Shown one piece after another: positions 10,500 through 21,720 of a DNA stretch of 64,000 bases. The notes beneath the pieces are model-generated. The model ran no database searches. It was not told the origin of the DNA and saw only the letters and a program-made list of their open reading frames with translations. The stretch lies in contig NW_022098026.1 of assembly GCF_002288925.2 (NCBI RefSeq), positions 24,036,039 through 24,100,038 on the forward strand, given 5' to 3'. This stretch comes from Delphinapterus leucas (Eukaryota; Chordata; Mammalia; Artiodactyla; Monodontidae). Each line of letters opens with the position of its first letter. Positions within the stretch are counted from its first letter, which is position 1. Both the position numbers and the translations under genes were made by a program.

Positions 10500-10615
10500 A
10501 GATTATGTTGCAGTGGCAAATTTCAGGATTTGGAGTCAGGTGGGATCAACATTTTTCCTCTGTAAACCATCATCTGTTCATGTACAAAATGAGAGTAGTG
10601 AGAGATGCCTCTGTC
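10500..10615 (+). repeat. MIR fragment
   Basis: Diverged MIR with ggatttggagtcaggtggga and tcatgtacaaaatgagagta. Confidence 0.45.
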
Positions 10616-11204
10616 AGGGGCAAGCTAGAAAGCATAAAAGAAACTTCTTTGCATTCTGTTCATCCCAGTGACGGAAGGAACGAGGAATTCGCTTCCCAGG
10701 AGCCCATGGAGCGATTATGTAGTTCCTACTAAGAGGCTTGACCCTCTGACAGTTCTCTGGACTCAAGCCTTCCTCCTCTGTAGAATCCTGGCAAACATCA
10801 ACTGTCAGTGACATTTCGAGACTCAGCGCGGCGCTTCTCCTGGAGGGGCGGGGCTCCAGAGGGCAGAGGAGGCGCTGAGGATGAGGCCCCTGGCTGTTCT
10901 CCCCGCCCTGCACCCACTATTGGCCCCCGGGGTTAGAATGCGTCAGCCAAGACGCAGAGCGAAGAAGCATCTCTTTTCACTGAAGGAGAGACTGAGGCCC
11001 AGAGAAGGGCGGGCACACTCCTTCTACCTTAAATTGTTCTTTTACCCTGTCACGCTATCAAACTACGCCGTTGAATTTCTTTCTTAGTCCTTATTACTCC
11101 TTGATAGCACCCCGTTTGTTTATTGAGCAGTAAAAGCGCTTGGGGCGAGCAAGAACCATGTCGGCCCAGTTCCCCGGTCTCCTTGAATCGAGTGTAGGAC
11201 AGCA

Positions 11205-11650
11205 CACAGAGTGAGCGCTCCACAAATATTTGTTAGATAAATGAGTAATAATGATCTCTGACACGTATTGAGAGCTTCCTGTATGTCAGGTTTTGTTCCA
11301 AGCACTTTATATGCATTGGCTTATTAATCCTTAACACCGTTGAGTAGGTACCTTTTTTTTTTTTTTTGCGGTACGCGGGCCTCTCACTGTTGCAACCTCT
11401 CGCGTTGCGGAGCACAGGCTCCGGACGCGCAGGCTCAGCGGCCATGGCTCACGGGCCCAGCCACTCCGCGGCGTAGGGGATCCCCCCGGACTGGGGCATG
11501 AACCCGCGTCCCCTGCATCGGCAGGCGGACTCCCAACCACTGCGCCACCGGGGAAGCCCGAGTAGGTACCATTTTTAAGCCCAGTTTACAGATGAGAACT
11601 TGGAGGCACAGAGTGTTTATGTAACTTGCCCAGGGCAAGTCGTGAACTTG
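11205..11650 (-). repeat. MIR/L2-type repeat split by a SINE
   Basis: Reverse-oriented ancient repeat (agcgctccacaaatatttg, then gcccagtttacagatgagaa, then gtaacttgcccagggcaag), interrupted at 11342-11570 by a young CHR SINE. Confidence 0.7.
11353..11559 (-). mobile_element. Young cetacean CHR SINE
   Basis: tRNA-Glu-derived SINE in reverse, flanked by an 11-bp target-site duplication gagtaggtacc (11342-11352 and 11560-11570). The poly-T at its left is the A-tail. Full length. Confidence 0.95.
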
Positions 11651-11679
11651 TTTAGTTCAACTGTTTAGCTGTTTGGTGG

Positions 11680-12540
11680 AGAGATCTGGCAGAAACCTGC
11701 TGATTCGCCTCACCTGTCCCCAAGTGAGACTCGACCCTGGCGAGGGGCAGGGGAGGGGGGCCGCCAAGGGTGGGGGCGAAGCAGGCGTGTCGGATTTGGC
11801 TGGAGACGCCAGGGGCGCAGAGGAGGTGGCGGAAGCCGACGAGGCCTGCTCTCCTCGCCGGGTTCTGGGGGGGGCTCCATCTCTGCGGGTCTCCCCCTCG
11901 CGGTTCTGCGCCTCTCACGTCTCTGTTCCTTTCTGTGTCTGTTTACTTATCTCCCACACACCCGCTCTCAGCTTCCCTCGGACTTATCAGGCGCGAAAGT
12001 CTGGCCCCAAAGTGCAGGAGCGAGGCAGGCCGCGTCCCCGGGGCGAGCACAGAGCCCTTTTCCCTTCTTTCTTCTCTTCCGCTAAGCGGCAGGATCCCCC
12101 GCGGTAACCCGCCCGGCGGGCTAGACGGAGCCAGCGAGGACCCCGGCGGACAAATTAGTCTCCCCTTTGATCGCTCTTTTCTGATCAGGTCAGGTTTCCC
12201 TCCGCCCCGCGACGGCGCTTCCGCACCGGCCCGGCTCCCTGGGCTCCCCCAAGGGGTCAGGGGTCGCCCGGCTCCGCCCCGCGCCTCCGTGGAGGAGACT
12301 TCTGCCGCGTTCCGGGCCTGGAGCCCCCTGGACTTTGGGCGGGGCGTTTCGGAGAGAGGAGTGGGCGCCGGTCCCAGGCTGCTCGCGGGAGTCCTCCCCT
12401 CCTCCCCCCATCCCCCCACCCCCGGCCTTGCCTCCGGTCCTCACCGCGCGGAGTACCTGTCTCCGTAAAACGTCAGTTCTCTGCTCCGTCCCTCAACCCA
12501 GTCCGGCCCAGTCCGGCACGGGAGGCAAACTGGTACCGAA
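11680..12540. promoter_or_regulatory. Orphan CpG island
   Basis: About 850 bp of very GC- and CpG-rich DNA, free of recognised repeats, 5.4 kb past the POU4F3 stop. Long open frames cross it on both strands (for example 11770-12468 +, 11943-12419 -), but their composition (Pro, Arg, Gly, Ser) is what GC-rich DNA gives by chance. Developmental transcription-factor genes often have several satellite CpG islands. It could instead be an unannotated lncRNA promoter. Confidence 0.6.
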
Positions 12541-12879
12541 ATAGCATTCTCTCTCTTTTGAGTTTTTCAGTTTTAGAATTTCACACCCACAAAAATCCAA
12601 GTGTTCATCCTGGGACAATCCGAATTTCATTGGACTTCTTTATACATAGTTAGGATTTCATATTGATTTTACTTTGAATTACATAGGGAGGAGGAACCAC
12701 CATAATTTCAAGAGCTCTCTGCCCGAATCCCACTCCTAAGGCCAATACCTCTTTCCTCTATTGACAAACTCCCTGCCCCCCATCAGCCCAGCTCCAAGAC
12801 CCAACATCCCCGCCGTGATAGTGCCCCCCAATGCTTGGGGCTTTGCTAAGCAGCTCACCTCTTGGCAGATATAGTTAAC

Positions 12880-13110
12880 GTCCAGCCCTCATAAATCAAG
12901 ACCATAAAAAGCTTACTTTCATATGCACTCAATTTCTACAAAACCTAAACTAATTGCATAAATTCCTTTAGGCCACTCAGAGTTGCTCTCTGGGTTGGGA
13001 TCTGATCAATTAGTCATTAGGCACTCCATTAGCTGGGGTTTAAGCTGCCTCATATAAATGTCTCCTGTCAATTTGCTTGTAATTGAATGAATAAAAAAGG
13101 GTACAGTTAT
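12880..13110. promoter_or_regulatory. AT-rich block, candidate enhancer
   Basis: Repeat-free AT-rich DNA holding several homeodomain/POU cores: ctaattgcataaattcc (12950-12966), aattagtcattaggc (about 13009-13023) and ccattagctggggtttaag (about 13027-13045). Motif density and lack of repeats suggest a conserved regulatory element, but conservation was not tested. Confidence 0.35.
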
Positions 13111-13214
13111 TAGCACAGAGGATCAGAATGAGGAGAGGTCAATTTTATTTAAATATTCTTAAAATGTCTTAATCTAATAATATTAATAATAACAATAAGA
13201 AGAAGGCATTTGGA

Positions 13215-13360
13215 CACCAGCCACACCATGTTAAGGAAAGCTCTGGCCTGAGACACAGCCACCTGAGTGGTATCCCAGCTCTGCCACCTTGGGAAACTAG
13301 TCTCTCCCACCCCAGTGGCCTGAGTTTCTTTACATATAAAACGAGTTGGTTGAGGTGATT
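13215..13360 (+). repeat. MIR SINE
   Basis: Forward MIR with ggtatcccagctctgccacc and gagtttctttacatataaaa. Confidence 0.7.
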
Positions 13361-14160
13361 TTCTTTCTTTTCTAATTAGTTTTACATTTTGTCAAAGTAA
13401 TTTATGCACATGGTTAAAAAATTGAATACAGAAGGGCAAAATGACCAACGCTCTCCTTAGCCACTTTTAGCTGTTTCTTTTGGAAGTTAATTATATCTAA
13501 ATAATATATATTTAGCACTATTTAAAATTCAAGGTTTACGTATGCTAACACGTATATATGGAATCTTAAAAAAAAAAGTTTCAGCAGAACCTAGGAGCAG
13601 GACAGGAACAAAGACGCAGACGTAGAGAATGGACTTGAGGACACAGGGAAGGGTTAGGGTAAGTTGGGACGAAGTGAGAGAGTGGCATGGACATATATAC
13701 ACTACCAAACGTAAAATAGATAGCTAGTGGGGAGCAGCCGCATAGCACAGGGAGATCAGCTCGGTGCTTTGTGAACACCTAGAGGGGTGGGATAGGGAGG
13801 GTGGGAGGGAGGGAGACGCAAGAGGGAGGAGATACGGGGATATATGTATATGTATAGCTGATTCACTTTGTTATAAAGCAGAAACTAACACCATTGTAAA
13901 GCTATTATACTCCAATAAAGATATTTTAAGAATTCAAGATTTATTTGAATATTATTAAGAATTTTAAGAAATGTTAAGATTTTGATTAAATAATACATGA
14001 TTCAAATTCAAAAGAATTAGAAGATTTACAGTGAAAAGTCTTTCTCTCACCCTTGACCCAACTTACCCAGTTCCCTTTGTTGAAGGCAAATAACAATTTC
14101 TTGTGTCTACTTCAGAGATAGTTTATTGGCTGCCATTTCTTGATTTGTCTTTCTTAGTCA
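13361..14160 (-). repeat. Old L1M-type fragment split by a younger L1
   Basis: AT-rich flanks 13361-13525 and 13944-14160 resemble an ancient L1 3' region in reverse. A younger L1 3' end lies between them. Confidence 0.4.
13539..13930 (+). mobile_element. L1 3' end (cetartiodactyl type)
   Basis: 5'-truncated L1 holding only 3' UTR: gaatggacttgaggacacag, gatcagctcggtgctttgtg, and terminal ccaataaagatattttaag. The flanks carry an imperfect 13-bp duplication, aattcaaggttta (13526-13538) and aattcaagattta (13931-13943). Confidence 0.9.
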
Positions 14161-14303
14161 TTGTGCATTAACTTCTTGCTGTGATATCAGAGAACTAGAG
14201 ATATAATAATCTTGAATAATCTCCCCACACCAGTATGCTAAGAAGTTTTGTATAAAATCAATAACTAAAAAGCATGAACTGCATGGGCAGTTGAAAATTC
14301 TGA

Positions 14304-14306
<3 letters not shown>

Positions 14307-14334
<28 letters not shown>
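14307..14334. repeat. (TG)n microsatellite
   Basis: About 14 uninterrupted TG units. Confidence 0.95.
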
Positions 14335-16110
14335 ACCAAAAATTAATTTGGAGATGTGGACACCACAAATATATAAAAACTGCCTACTCACAAAGATAAA
14401 GAGAGTGTTTATAGGTTGATTTGAGTTCTAGCCTTCCAAATAGAATTTAAAGCAGCCTATCTGGGGAAGACATGGATGAAATGATTTAATAATCCACCTA
14501 AGGTTAGGGATTGAGCATCGGACTACAGAAACTCCAGCTGAGCTCCCACACGTGAGGAAGCCAAGTGCTTTGGGAAATAAATTCTACCTCTCACAGAGGT
14601 TCAAAGTGCTGATCCTGACTGGCTGCTTGGAGAGGTACAGGGAACCATTGTTCCCAGGGCAGGATGGATTTGTATTGAGCCCTGCATATTCTCTCAGTGA
14701 ATTCCTCTTGTTAGTAAAAAGCTTGTACTGGAAGAGAGTTAACTGGGAGAATTGGAATCATCTCTGGTCAGCCTACAGAGCACAGGCCACATGGTTCTTG
14801 GAAGGTACACAAAAAGTTCTGAATTCCAGGCCTTACTCTGTTCTACGTGACCTTGGTAACTCTATTCATTTCTCAGTTTCCCCAACTCTAACTTGAGGAA
14901 ATTGACCTAGGTAGTAGTTCAGTTTTGGTGAGGGTTTTTGGACTTCCTTGAGAATCTGAGGAAAACTGTTTTTTCTAACCCAGAAAAATGCACATCTGTG
15001 CACTCAAAAGTTTTGCTAACTTGTTGGAGTTCAATCATGGATTCCCTGGGTTCAACCCAGGAGTTTTTGGTCCACGGTTAATACCCCTTGGACTAGGTGA
15101 TCTAAAGTCCTTTCTTTATGTCACTATCTGAATTTACAGTCAAATACCTGTAGACACTGAAACCAGTTTAGGAAACTGGGAAGAACTTTACTGAAGGCAA
15201 AAATAAAGTGTTAATTAGACTATAAGCCAATTGTTGATAAAGACTCCAAATGGCTTTGGCAAAATTATTTTTCAGATCAATAGTCAGTCTCCCAAGAGGT
15301 AATGCGGTGGAGTGAAAAAAGCACTACATTAGGGGTCAAAATCTAGGTGTTTTTTTACCAGTCTTCCAACACCTAGAATTGAGATTTTTGAGCTGGGAGC
15401 TTCCCTGCTCTGGCCCCCTCTTTTCTTATCAGTAAAATGAGAGGGTTGGACCACATGACTACTGAAGCTGTCAGCTGTAACTTCATGTGAGTTTATACGT
15501 AACGACATTGGCATGTCTTACATTTGGTATTTGTTTTGGTTTATTTTATTTTTCTATTTTGTTTTCAAAAGGATAGTTGTACAAAGTGGTGCTGGAAGAA
15601 AGGTTAGTTCCTAGTTCCTGGGTTCCTAAGCACTGAGGCTTCTAAAACCACGTGGCAGAAACACAACACCCAATGGAAAAATAAAAACAACAACAATTTG
15701 TAAGTTTAAAATTTAAAGGCAGGGTGGGAGTAGGAGGCAGGATGAAATTAAAACATTTTGTTAGACTACATAGTTCTGGCTCAGCCAAGCCAGGTCATCA
15801 GCAGGCCTGGGGAGACTCAGCCCAGTGGGGAGCAGAGGGCAGTTGTGGGCTGCGCAGGGCACCCAAGCCTGTCCCAGCTCTGGCTGGAATCCACACATAA
15901 GACAATGCTGACCAGGGCTCCTGTTGTCTGCTCTCAGATCTTCAGTTTTTCTACCTTCTGACTTGGGTTAGTGTTTGCAGCTGTGAGCTCACTCAGCCCT
16001 TGAGGGTCTGCGTTACTGGTCACATTGCTCAAGTGAAATGATAAGAATGTCATGTCAACTTCAAGTCTTCCATTTCCAACTTACCAGAATTTCTCCTGTC
16101 TATTTTATAG
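14335..16110. other. Mostly unassigned intergenic DNA
   Basis: A MIR-like remnant lies at about 14745-14935 (ctacgtgaccttggtaactc) and another possible one at 15290-15495. The rest shows no gene and no repeat I recognise. Confidence 0.45.
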
Positions 16111-16114
16111 TTTC

Positions 16115-16445
16115 CCCCCTCCCCCGTTTTACTGAGATATAATTGGCCTATAACATTGTATAAGTTTAAGGTGTACAACATAATGATTTGATATTTGTAT
16201 ATATTGCAAAATGATTACCATAGTAAGATTAGTTAACAGCTGTTACGTTACATAGTTCCAATATTTTTTCCTTGTGGTAAGAGCTTTTAACATCTACTGT
16301 CTTGGCAACTTTCAAATATACAGTACAGTATTGTTAACTATAGTCATCATGTTGTACATTACATCCCAGGACTTATTTATCTTATAACTGCAAGTTTGAA
16401 CCTTTTGACCACCTTCCCCTAATTCCTCTGTTCTGTAGCTTTGAC
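16115..16445 (-). repeat. L1M 3' UTR fragment
   Basis: Ancient L1 3' UTR in reverse: ttactgagatataattggcc, aggtgtacaacataatgatt, gtacattacatcccaggac. Confidence 0.8.
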
Positions 16446-16949
16446 GTCTTGAGTTTTTCACTCACAGCTCTTTACTGTTGCTTTTGGTTGTGTGTAGTAT
16501 GACTCTATGCTTCTACTAATGCTATTAGGTCATGAGGGGAAGGTTTGTATTTCTTGACTGTCACAGTAGGGGTTTTTCCATCACAAAAAAGAGTTTTGAT
16601 AATATTTACTCAAGTGCTTTATATTGTCACTGTCAGAAGCATGGAATCCTAGAATGTGAGCCAAGATGAATTCTTAAGAGATTCACTGGCTGGAGAATAT
16701 GATGTTGTCATTCTAGGGACCCAGGAATCTATATTTTTCACCATGTCTCTGCATGTCTCTGTTTATTTGCCCAGATTTAGGAAGATGTTTCTTATACTTT
16801 TTTTTTTTTCCTCACCGAAGTGCCCTCACACTGGAGTTTGGGTATATAGCCTGAAACACAAAATTTCTTTCAATTCTGATTTCATTAAATGTGGTGTAAA
16901 CTTTGCATTCCATCCACAACATGTCTGTGACTGTTTTGCCCTGTCCACC

Positions 16950-16963
16950 ATTGCTATGGTAAC
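16950..16963. promoter_or_regulatory. RFX X-box-like site
   Basis: attgctatggtaac matches the palindromic RFX motif GTTGCYATGGYAAC at all but the first base. RFX factors act in ciliated and hair-cell programmes. It sits in repeat-free DNA about 12 kb downstream of the POU4F3 start. Confidence 0.4.
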
Positions 16964-17167
16964 TTACTTACCATGGAGTAAATTGTTGCAACACCCAGAA
17001 CTTTTGGCTTCAGCCATACTCTGCACACTGATATGTAGCCTAGTTTGAAAGTAAATTCTAATGCAACCTTTTTATTGTAGGGCAAAAAATGAGACCTAAA
17101 AGAAATTTAGTAAATATATGGTATAAAATATATTTAGTATATAACAGTAAAAAAAAGCAACATCTCT

Positions 17168-17520
17168 AAAAAAAAATGGTTCTGAAGAACCTAGGGGCAA
17201 GACAGGAATAAAGATGCAGACATAGAGAATGGACTTGAGCACACAGGGAGGGGGAAGTGTAAGCTGGGACGAAGTGAGAGAGTGGCATGGATATATGTAA
17301 AATAGACAGCTAGTGGGAAGCAGCTGCATAGCACAAGGAGATCAGCTCGGTGCTTTGCCAGCACCTAGAGGGGTGGGATAAGGAGGGTGGGAGGGAGATG
17401 CAAGAAGGAGGGGATTTGGTGATATGCGTATGCACATAGCTGCTTCACTTCGTTATGCAGCAGAAACTAACACACCGTTGTAAAGCAATTATACTCCAAT
17501 ACAATGAAGATGTTAAATAA
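17168..17520 (+). mobile_element. L1 3' end (cetartiodactyl type)
   Basis: 5'-truncated L1 3' UTR (gaacctaggggcaagacagg, gatcagctcggtgctttgcc, terminal ttatactccaatacaatgaa). It is flanked by a 17-bp duplication with one mismatch: aaaaaagcaacatctct (17151-17167) and aaaaaagcaacctctct (17521-17537). Confidence 0.9.
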
Positions 17521-17689
17521 AAAAAAGCAACCTCTCTACTGATCACTTTAGAATAATAGGTATTTAACAAATATTTGACATTAAGTCTATGAATGAGCAA
17601 TTCTTACTTATTTTCCTCCTGACCACACCCCTTCCCCGCAAAGGTGAAGGAAGGCAAGGATGAAATTTTAAGATATGGAATATTCCTAT

Positions 17690-17850
17690 ACTCAAGGTGC
17701 TGCCCCTTCTAAAATGTTTTACACGCCTAGTTTAATCCATATTTTATAAATTTCCATGGCCATACAACTAATAAGTGATAGAATTTAGGAGTTAAGCCCA
17801 GGATTGTCTGCCTCTAGAGCTGACCTCTTTGCACTGTTCCATGCTTGCTC
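17690..17850 (-). repeat. MIR-like fragment
   Basis: Reverse MIR trace: catacaactaataagtgata, gttaagcccaggattgtctg. Diverged. Confidence 0.5.
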
Positions 17851-18850
17851 TTGTAGAAGATGATGGACTTAAGTTTTTAAGGTAAAATCTGTAGGACTCT
17901 TATGTGAAAGAGTCTTGTTCTACAGGGCCACAAGGGGTACACTAAATAGAAAATGAAAGTCACAGAGAGGAAAAATTTCAGTTTCATAGAAAAAAGACGA
18001 CTTTGGTAGTCACCGTGGTCCAAGGAGTGGGCTCTACTGTGAGTCCTTGGGTTGGAGGATCCGAACAGAGATTTTAGTGAGTGACACTGGGGGTGGATTT
18101 CAGTATCAGACGTGTGGTTGAATGAGGTGACATCTCATTCCAACCTGAGAGTCAGTGCTGCTCTACATGGTTGTCCATTTCACCTCCAGTGAAAAATATA
18201 AAGGAACTATCTCATAAAAGAACGTACAACTCCCTTAAAGGAGCATGGGAAGTAAATATTACTTAAAAATATTTGTTCTTTGCATTTGCCTTTTGGAATG
18301 CCAAGATATATACTTCAAACTAACAAAAATAAAAACGTTAGGCTCTGGTCCTTTATCGACTTGGTGTATTAGAAGAACCTAACAACATTTGGCTGCCTGA
18401 GTGTGGGCAGAGGAAGTCACTAGAGACTTCAGGGGAGAATGGGAGTGTCACTGAGGAGCTGTTATTTTAAAATGGTTTTGTAGAGTAGGGACCAGACTGG
18501 GGGCCCTGCCTGCCTTTTGCCTACCGGCATGGCTTTGTGTCCTCTCCCATCTTTTCCCCCTTAAAAAAAAAAAAGCTTCTTTTCTTTTGTTCCTTCAGTT
18601 CTTTCTCTCCCTGTCTCCCTTTCCCTGATCACAGTGTCAACGTGCTTGCAAGGACTGGTTACTGTTTAACTTTTTCATCTGGACCCTTGAAGGCTCCAGA
18701 GGCAACAGAGTATGTAGAACGCTCTGAGCCAGGGCTCAGTTACCAAAAGGCAGTCTAAACATGGACTTTGGGTACTTGCAAAGGAAAGACACCCCAAAAT
18801 AACAAAGGATGTTTTGGAAGACTTCAGTATTTGGTATTTTAAAAAGCATC
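17851..18850. other. Unassigned intergenic DNA
   Basis: About 1 kb with no recognised gene or repeat. Confidence 0.4.
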
Positions 18851-19000
18851 CTGGGAATTCCCCAGCAGTCCAATGGTTAGGACTCCAAGCTTTCACTGCT
18901 GGCGGTGGGGGAGGGGTGTGGGTTCAACCTCTGGTCAGGGAACTAAGATCCCACAAGCCACGTGGCCAAAAATAAATAAATAATTAATTAAAATTAAAAA
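18851..19000 (+). mobile_element. CHR-1-type SINE (older)
   Basis: Short tRNA-Glu-type SINE: gaattccccagcagtccaat at the head, gggttcaacctctggtcagg around the B box, then gatcccacaagccacgtggc and an A/T-rich tail. More diverged than the young copies. Confidence 0.85.
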
Positions 19001-19291
19001 AAGTAGAAAATCATCCTTGTTGTCGAGTTCAAAAGGGTGCTGGACTTCCTCCCATGTGTTTTATGAGATAGTGTTTTAAATTTCATACAGTAGAATGGGT
19101 AACATAAAGCATTCAGGGTTTCAAGCTTCTAAAGATCTTCATTTGACCCAACATAAAATAAATACAATTATAAAAATGATTATGAACACTGTGCTATGTC
19201 TAGCTCAAGTTGACCAAAGAATTGAAGAAAAATGGGGTCTCTTCTGGTTTCCGTGGAGATGTCTGGTTTTGTCAGAAATAGTTGAGGTCTA

Positions 19292-19572
19292 ATACAGAAC
19301 AGACTGGTGGTTGCCAAGGGGGAGGGGGGCTGGGGGAGGGATGGAGTGGGAGTTTGGGGTTAGCAGCTGTAAGCTATTATATGTAGGATGGATAAACAAC
19401 AAGGCCCTACTGTAGAGCACAGAGAACTATATTCAATATCCTATGATAAACCATAATGGAAAAGAATATGAAAAAAGAGAATGTATATATATATATGTAT
19501 AACTGAATCACTTTGCCATACAACAGTATTTAACACAACATTGTAAATCAACTATACTTCAATAAAAAAAAT
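19292..19572 (+). mobile_element. Artiodactyl-type L1 3' end (older)
   Basis: L1 3' UTR: tggtggttgccaagggggag, tactgtagagcacagagaac, tcaactatacttcaataaaa. Diverged 16-bp duplication: aaatagttgaggtcta (19276-19291) and aaacagctgaggtcta (19573-19588). Confidence 0.85.
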
Positions 19573-19599
19573 AAACAGCTGAGGTCTAGAAATATAATG

Positions 19600-19720
19600 A
19601 GTTAGTTCAACAAATATTTATGTTATTTACTCTGTGACAGGCCTTGCTCAGGATGCTGGGGATTCAGCCAAAAACTCGGGACTCAGACCTCTCCGCCGTG
19701 GTGCTTACACTCAAATTGGG
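19600..19720 (-). repeat. L2 3' end fragment
   Basis: Reverse L2 terminus: ttcaacaaatatttatg and gctggggattcagccaaaa. Confidence 0.65.
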
Positions 19721-20549
19721 GTCTAGGATATCTCATTCCTGGGATTCAGGGCCAATATCTTCGTTAGGTGTTGACCAAGTTAACCTGACCTTTACCTGTC
19801 TGCAGTGTTTGAGAACCAGTCCTAAAGTTTCGGAATGTCTCTGTTAGCATACTATGTAATCTGTTAATACTGCTCTCCTCTCCCCCCACCCCTGCCCTCC
19901 TCTTCAGGGAGAAAAGTCATGGAGCTGAAAAGAAGAGAGAAAATAACCTCCAAAGCCTGGTGATTTTGCATCACAGCAGTTGGTAACAAGTTGTGGAACC
20001 TGACTGTGATTTTTTTGAAAAAAATGACAAGTGGAAGTAATAGTCAAGTGGAGAGGAACGTGTGTGTTCCTGACAACCACACCAGATCATGACACTGATG
20101 GCGCCCCTCCCTGTGTCTCCCGTGGGCCACCAGTTGCATGAATCCAGCTTTTACATGGCCCTCCTCTTTGTACACGCCGTGTTGAGATGGATGCCTCTTC
20201 TCCAGAACAAACTAACTGCTGACCTGTATGCAGCTGGACTCTTCAGAGTTTAAACCCAGTTTAAACGGTTTCCTAAGGTGAGGAGAGTGTAAGAAGAGCT
20301 GCTTCTCTTCTGAAGGATGAGAGGTTTGATGCCAATAGGGTCAAAGGTTGTGTTCTAGGATTGAGATTAGTTAGGAACTAGGTGATGCTTATGTTTTTCC
20401 CAAGAGTCAGAGCAAGATTTCTTTTCTTTTTAATTTCTTTTTAAAATAAAAGTTATATGTGTCCATAGTTCCAAGATTCAAATAGTTCAGCAAGACTTGG
20501 TTTGATAAAGAGCTGTCTTACAGCTTTAAATGCTTCCATCTGGTTCTTT
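19721..20549. other. Unassigned intergenic DNA
   Basis: No gene. A possible old L1 trace in reverse lies near 20420-20540 (ttaaaataaaagttatatg). Confidence 0.4.
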
Positions 20550-20912
20550 TGCTATTTACATCACTATCTTTATTTTATTTTATTTTTATAAATTTATTTA
20601 TTTATGGCTGCGTTGGGTCTTCATTACTGTACGCGGGTTTTCTTTAGCTGGTTGAGCGGAGGCTGCTCTTCGTTGCGGTGTGTGGGCTTCTCACTGTGGT
20701 GGCTTCTCTTGTCGCGGAGCATGGGCTCTAGGCGCACAGGCTTCAGTAGCTGTGGCTTGCAGGCTCAGTAGTTGTGGCGCACAGGCTCAGTAATTGTGGC
20801 GCACGGGCTTAGTTCCTCTGCGGCATGTGGGATCTTCCTGGACCAGGACTCAAACCTGTGTCCCCTACATTGGCAGGCAGATTCTTAACCACTGTGCCAC
20901 CAGGGAAGTCCC
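20550..20912 (-). mobile_element. CHR-2-type SINE (long, older)
   Basis: Reverse CHR-2: an A/T tail, repeated cagtagttgtggcgcacagg units (the internal duplications typical of CHR-2), then gcatgtgggatcttcctgga and the tRNA-like head ending accagggaagtccc. Confidence 0.9.
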
Positions 20913-21720
20913 TGCTGAGCAATTTTCAATCTTGACATTCACAATTTTTATTACAGGAAGTTTTCTTGCATTATTTCTTTGAAGTTTTCTGGGTTTTTTT
21001 CTTTATATTTTCATATTTCTGAATGCCTATTGTTTTGATATTGGGCCACCTGTATTGATTTCTTGATTTATTTATCATTTCTCTACTGTTTTTCTCTTTG
21101 TCTTTTTGTTCTTTTGTGTGATGTTTTCTTACATTTTATATTTCAAACCTTCTACTGAGTTTTAAATTTCTCCTATCATTAAAAAATAAATCTAGGGCTT
21201 CCCTGGTGGTGCAGTGGTTGAGAGTCCGCCTGCCGATGCAGGGGACATGGATTCGTGCCCTGGTCTGGGAAGATCCCACATGCTGTGGAGTGGCTGGTCC
21301 CATGAGCCATGGCTGCCGAGCCTGCGCGTCTGGAGCCTGTGCTCCGCAACGGGAGAGGCCACAACAGTGAGAGGCCCGCATACCACAAAAATAAATAAAT
21401 AAAAATAAATAAATAAATCTAATAGATCTTTTGTTCTTTAAATTGAGGAAAAAATATTTTTCTTGTTTCATGGATGCTATCTTTTTAGCTATAGCTCTGA
21501 GTGCTATTCAGTTATGTCTCTAATATTGATAATAGTTTCTCTTTAATTTCTTCTTCCCTCAGAGTCTATTTCCTCCAAAGTGCTTTTATTTTCGAAAAAC
21601 TTAAAGCACTGTTCTGTCTCTGTGCCTTGTATTAGGTATTGTTTATTTAATTGGGTAAAACGTTGATTGGAAGCTCTGCACATCTCAGCTGGCCTTGTTT
21701 ACTTTGGTTTTCTGTCTAGA
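20913..21720 (-). repeat. Old L1-like AT-rich sequence, split by a SINE
   Basis: T-rich DNA resembling ancient reverse L1-type sequence: tactgagttttaaatttctcc before and aatagatcttttgttcttta after the young SINE at 21195-21410. Family uncertain. Confidence 0.4.
21195..21410 (+). mobile_element. Young cetacean CHR SINE
   Basis: Full-length forward copy with an 11-bp target-site duplication aaataaatcta (21184-21194 and 21411-21421). The tail is AAAT-rich rather than pure A, and it has more substitutions than its sisters. Confidence 0.93.

Noticed and set aside
11770..12468. 232-codon open frame in the 11.7-12.5 kb CpG island (and the opposing 11943-12419 frame)
   Set aside because: GC-rich DNA has few stops; the translation is low-complexity Pro/Arg/Gly/Ser with no domain, and opposite-strand frames are equally open.
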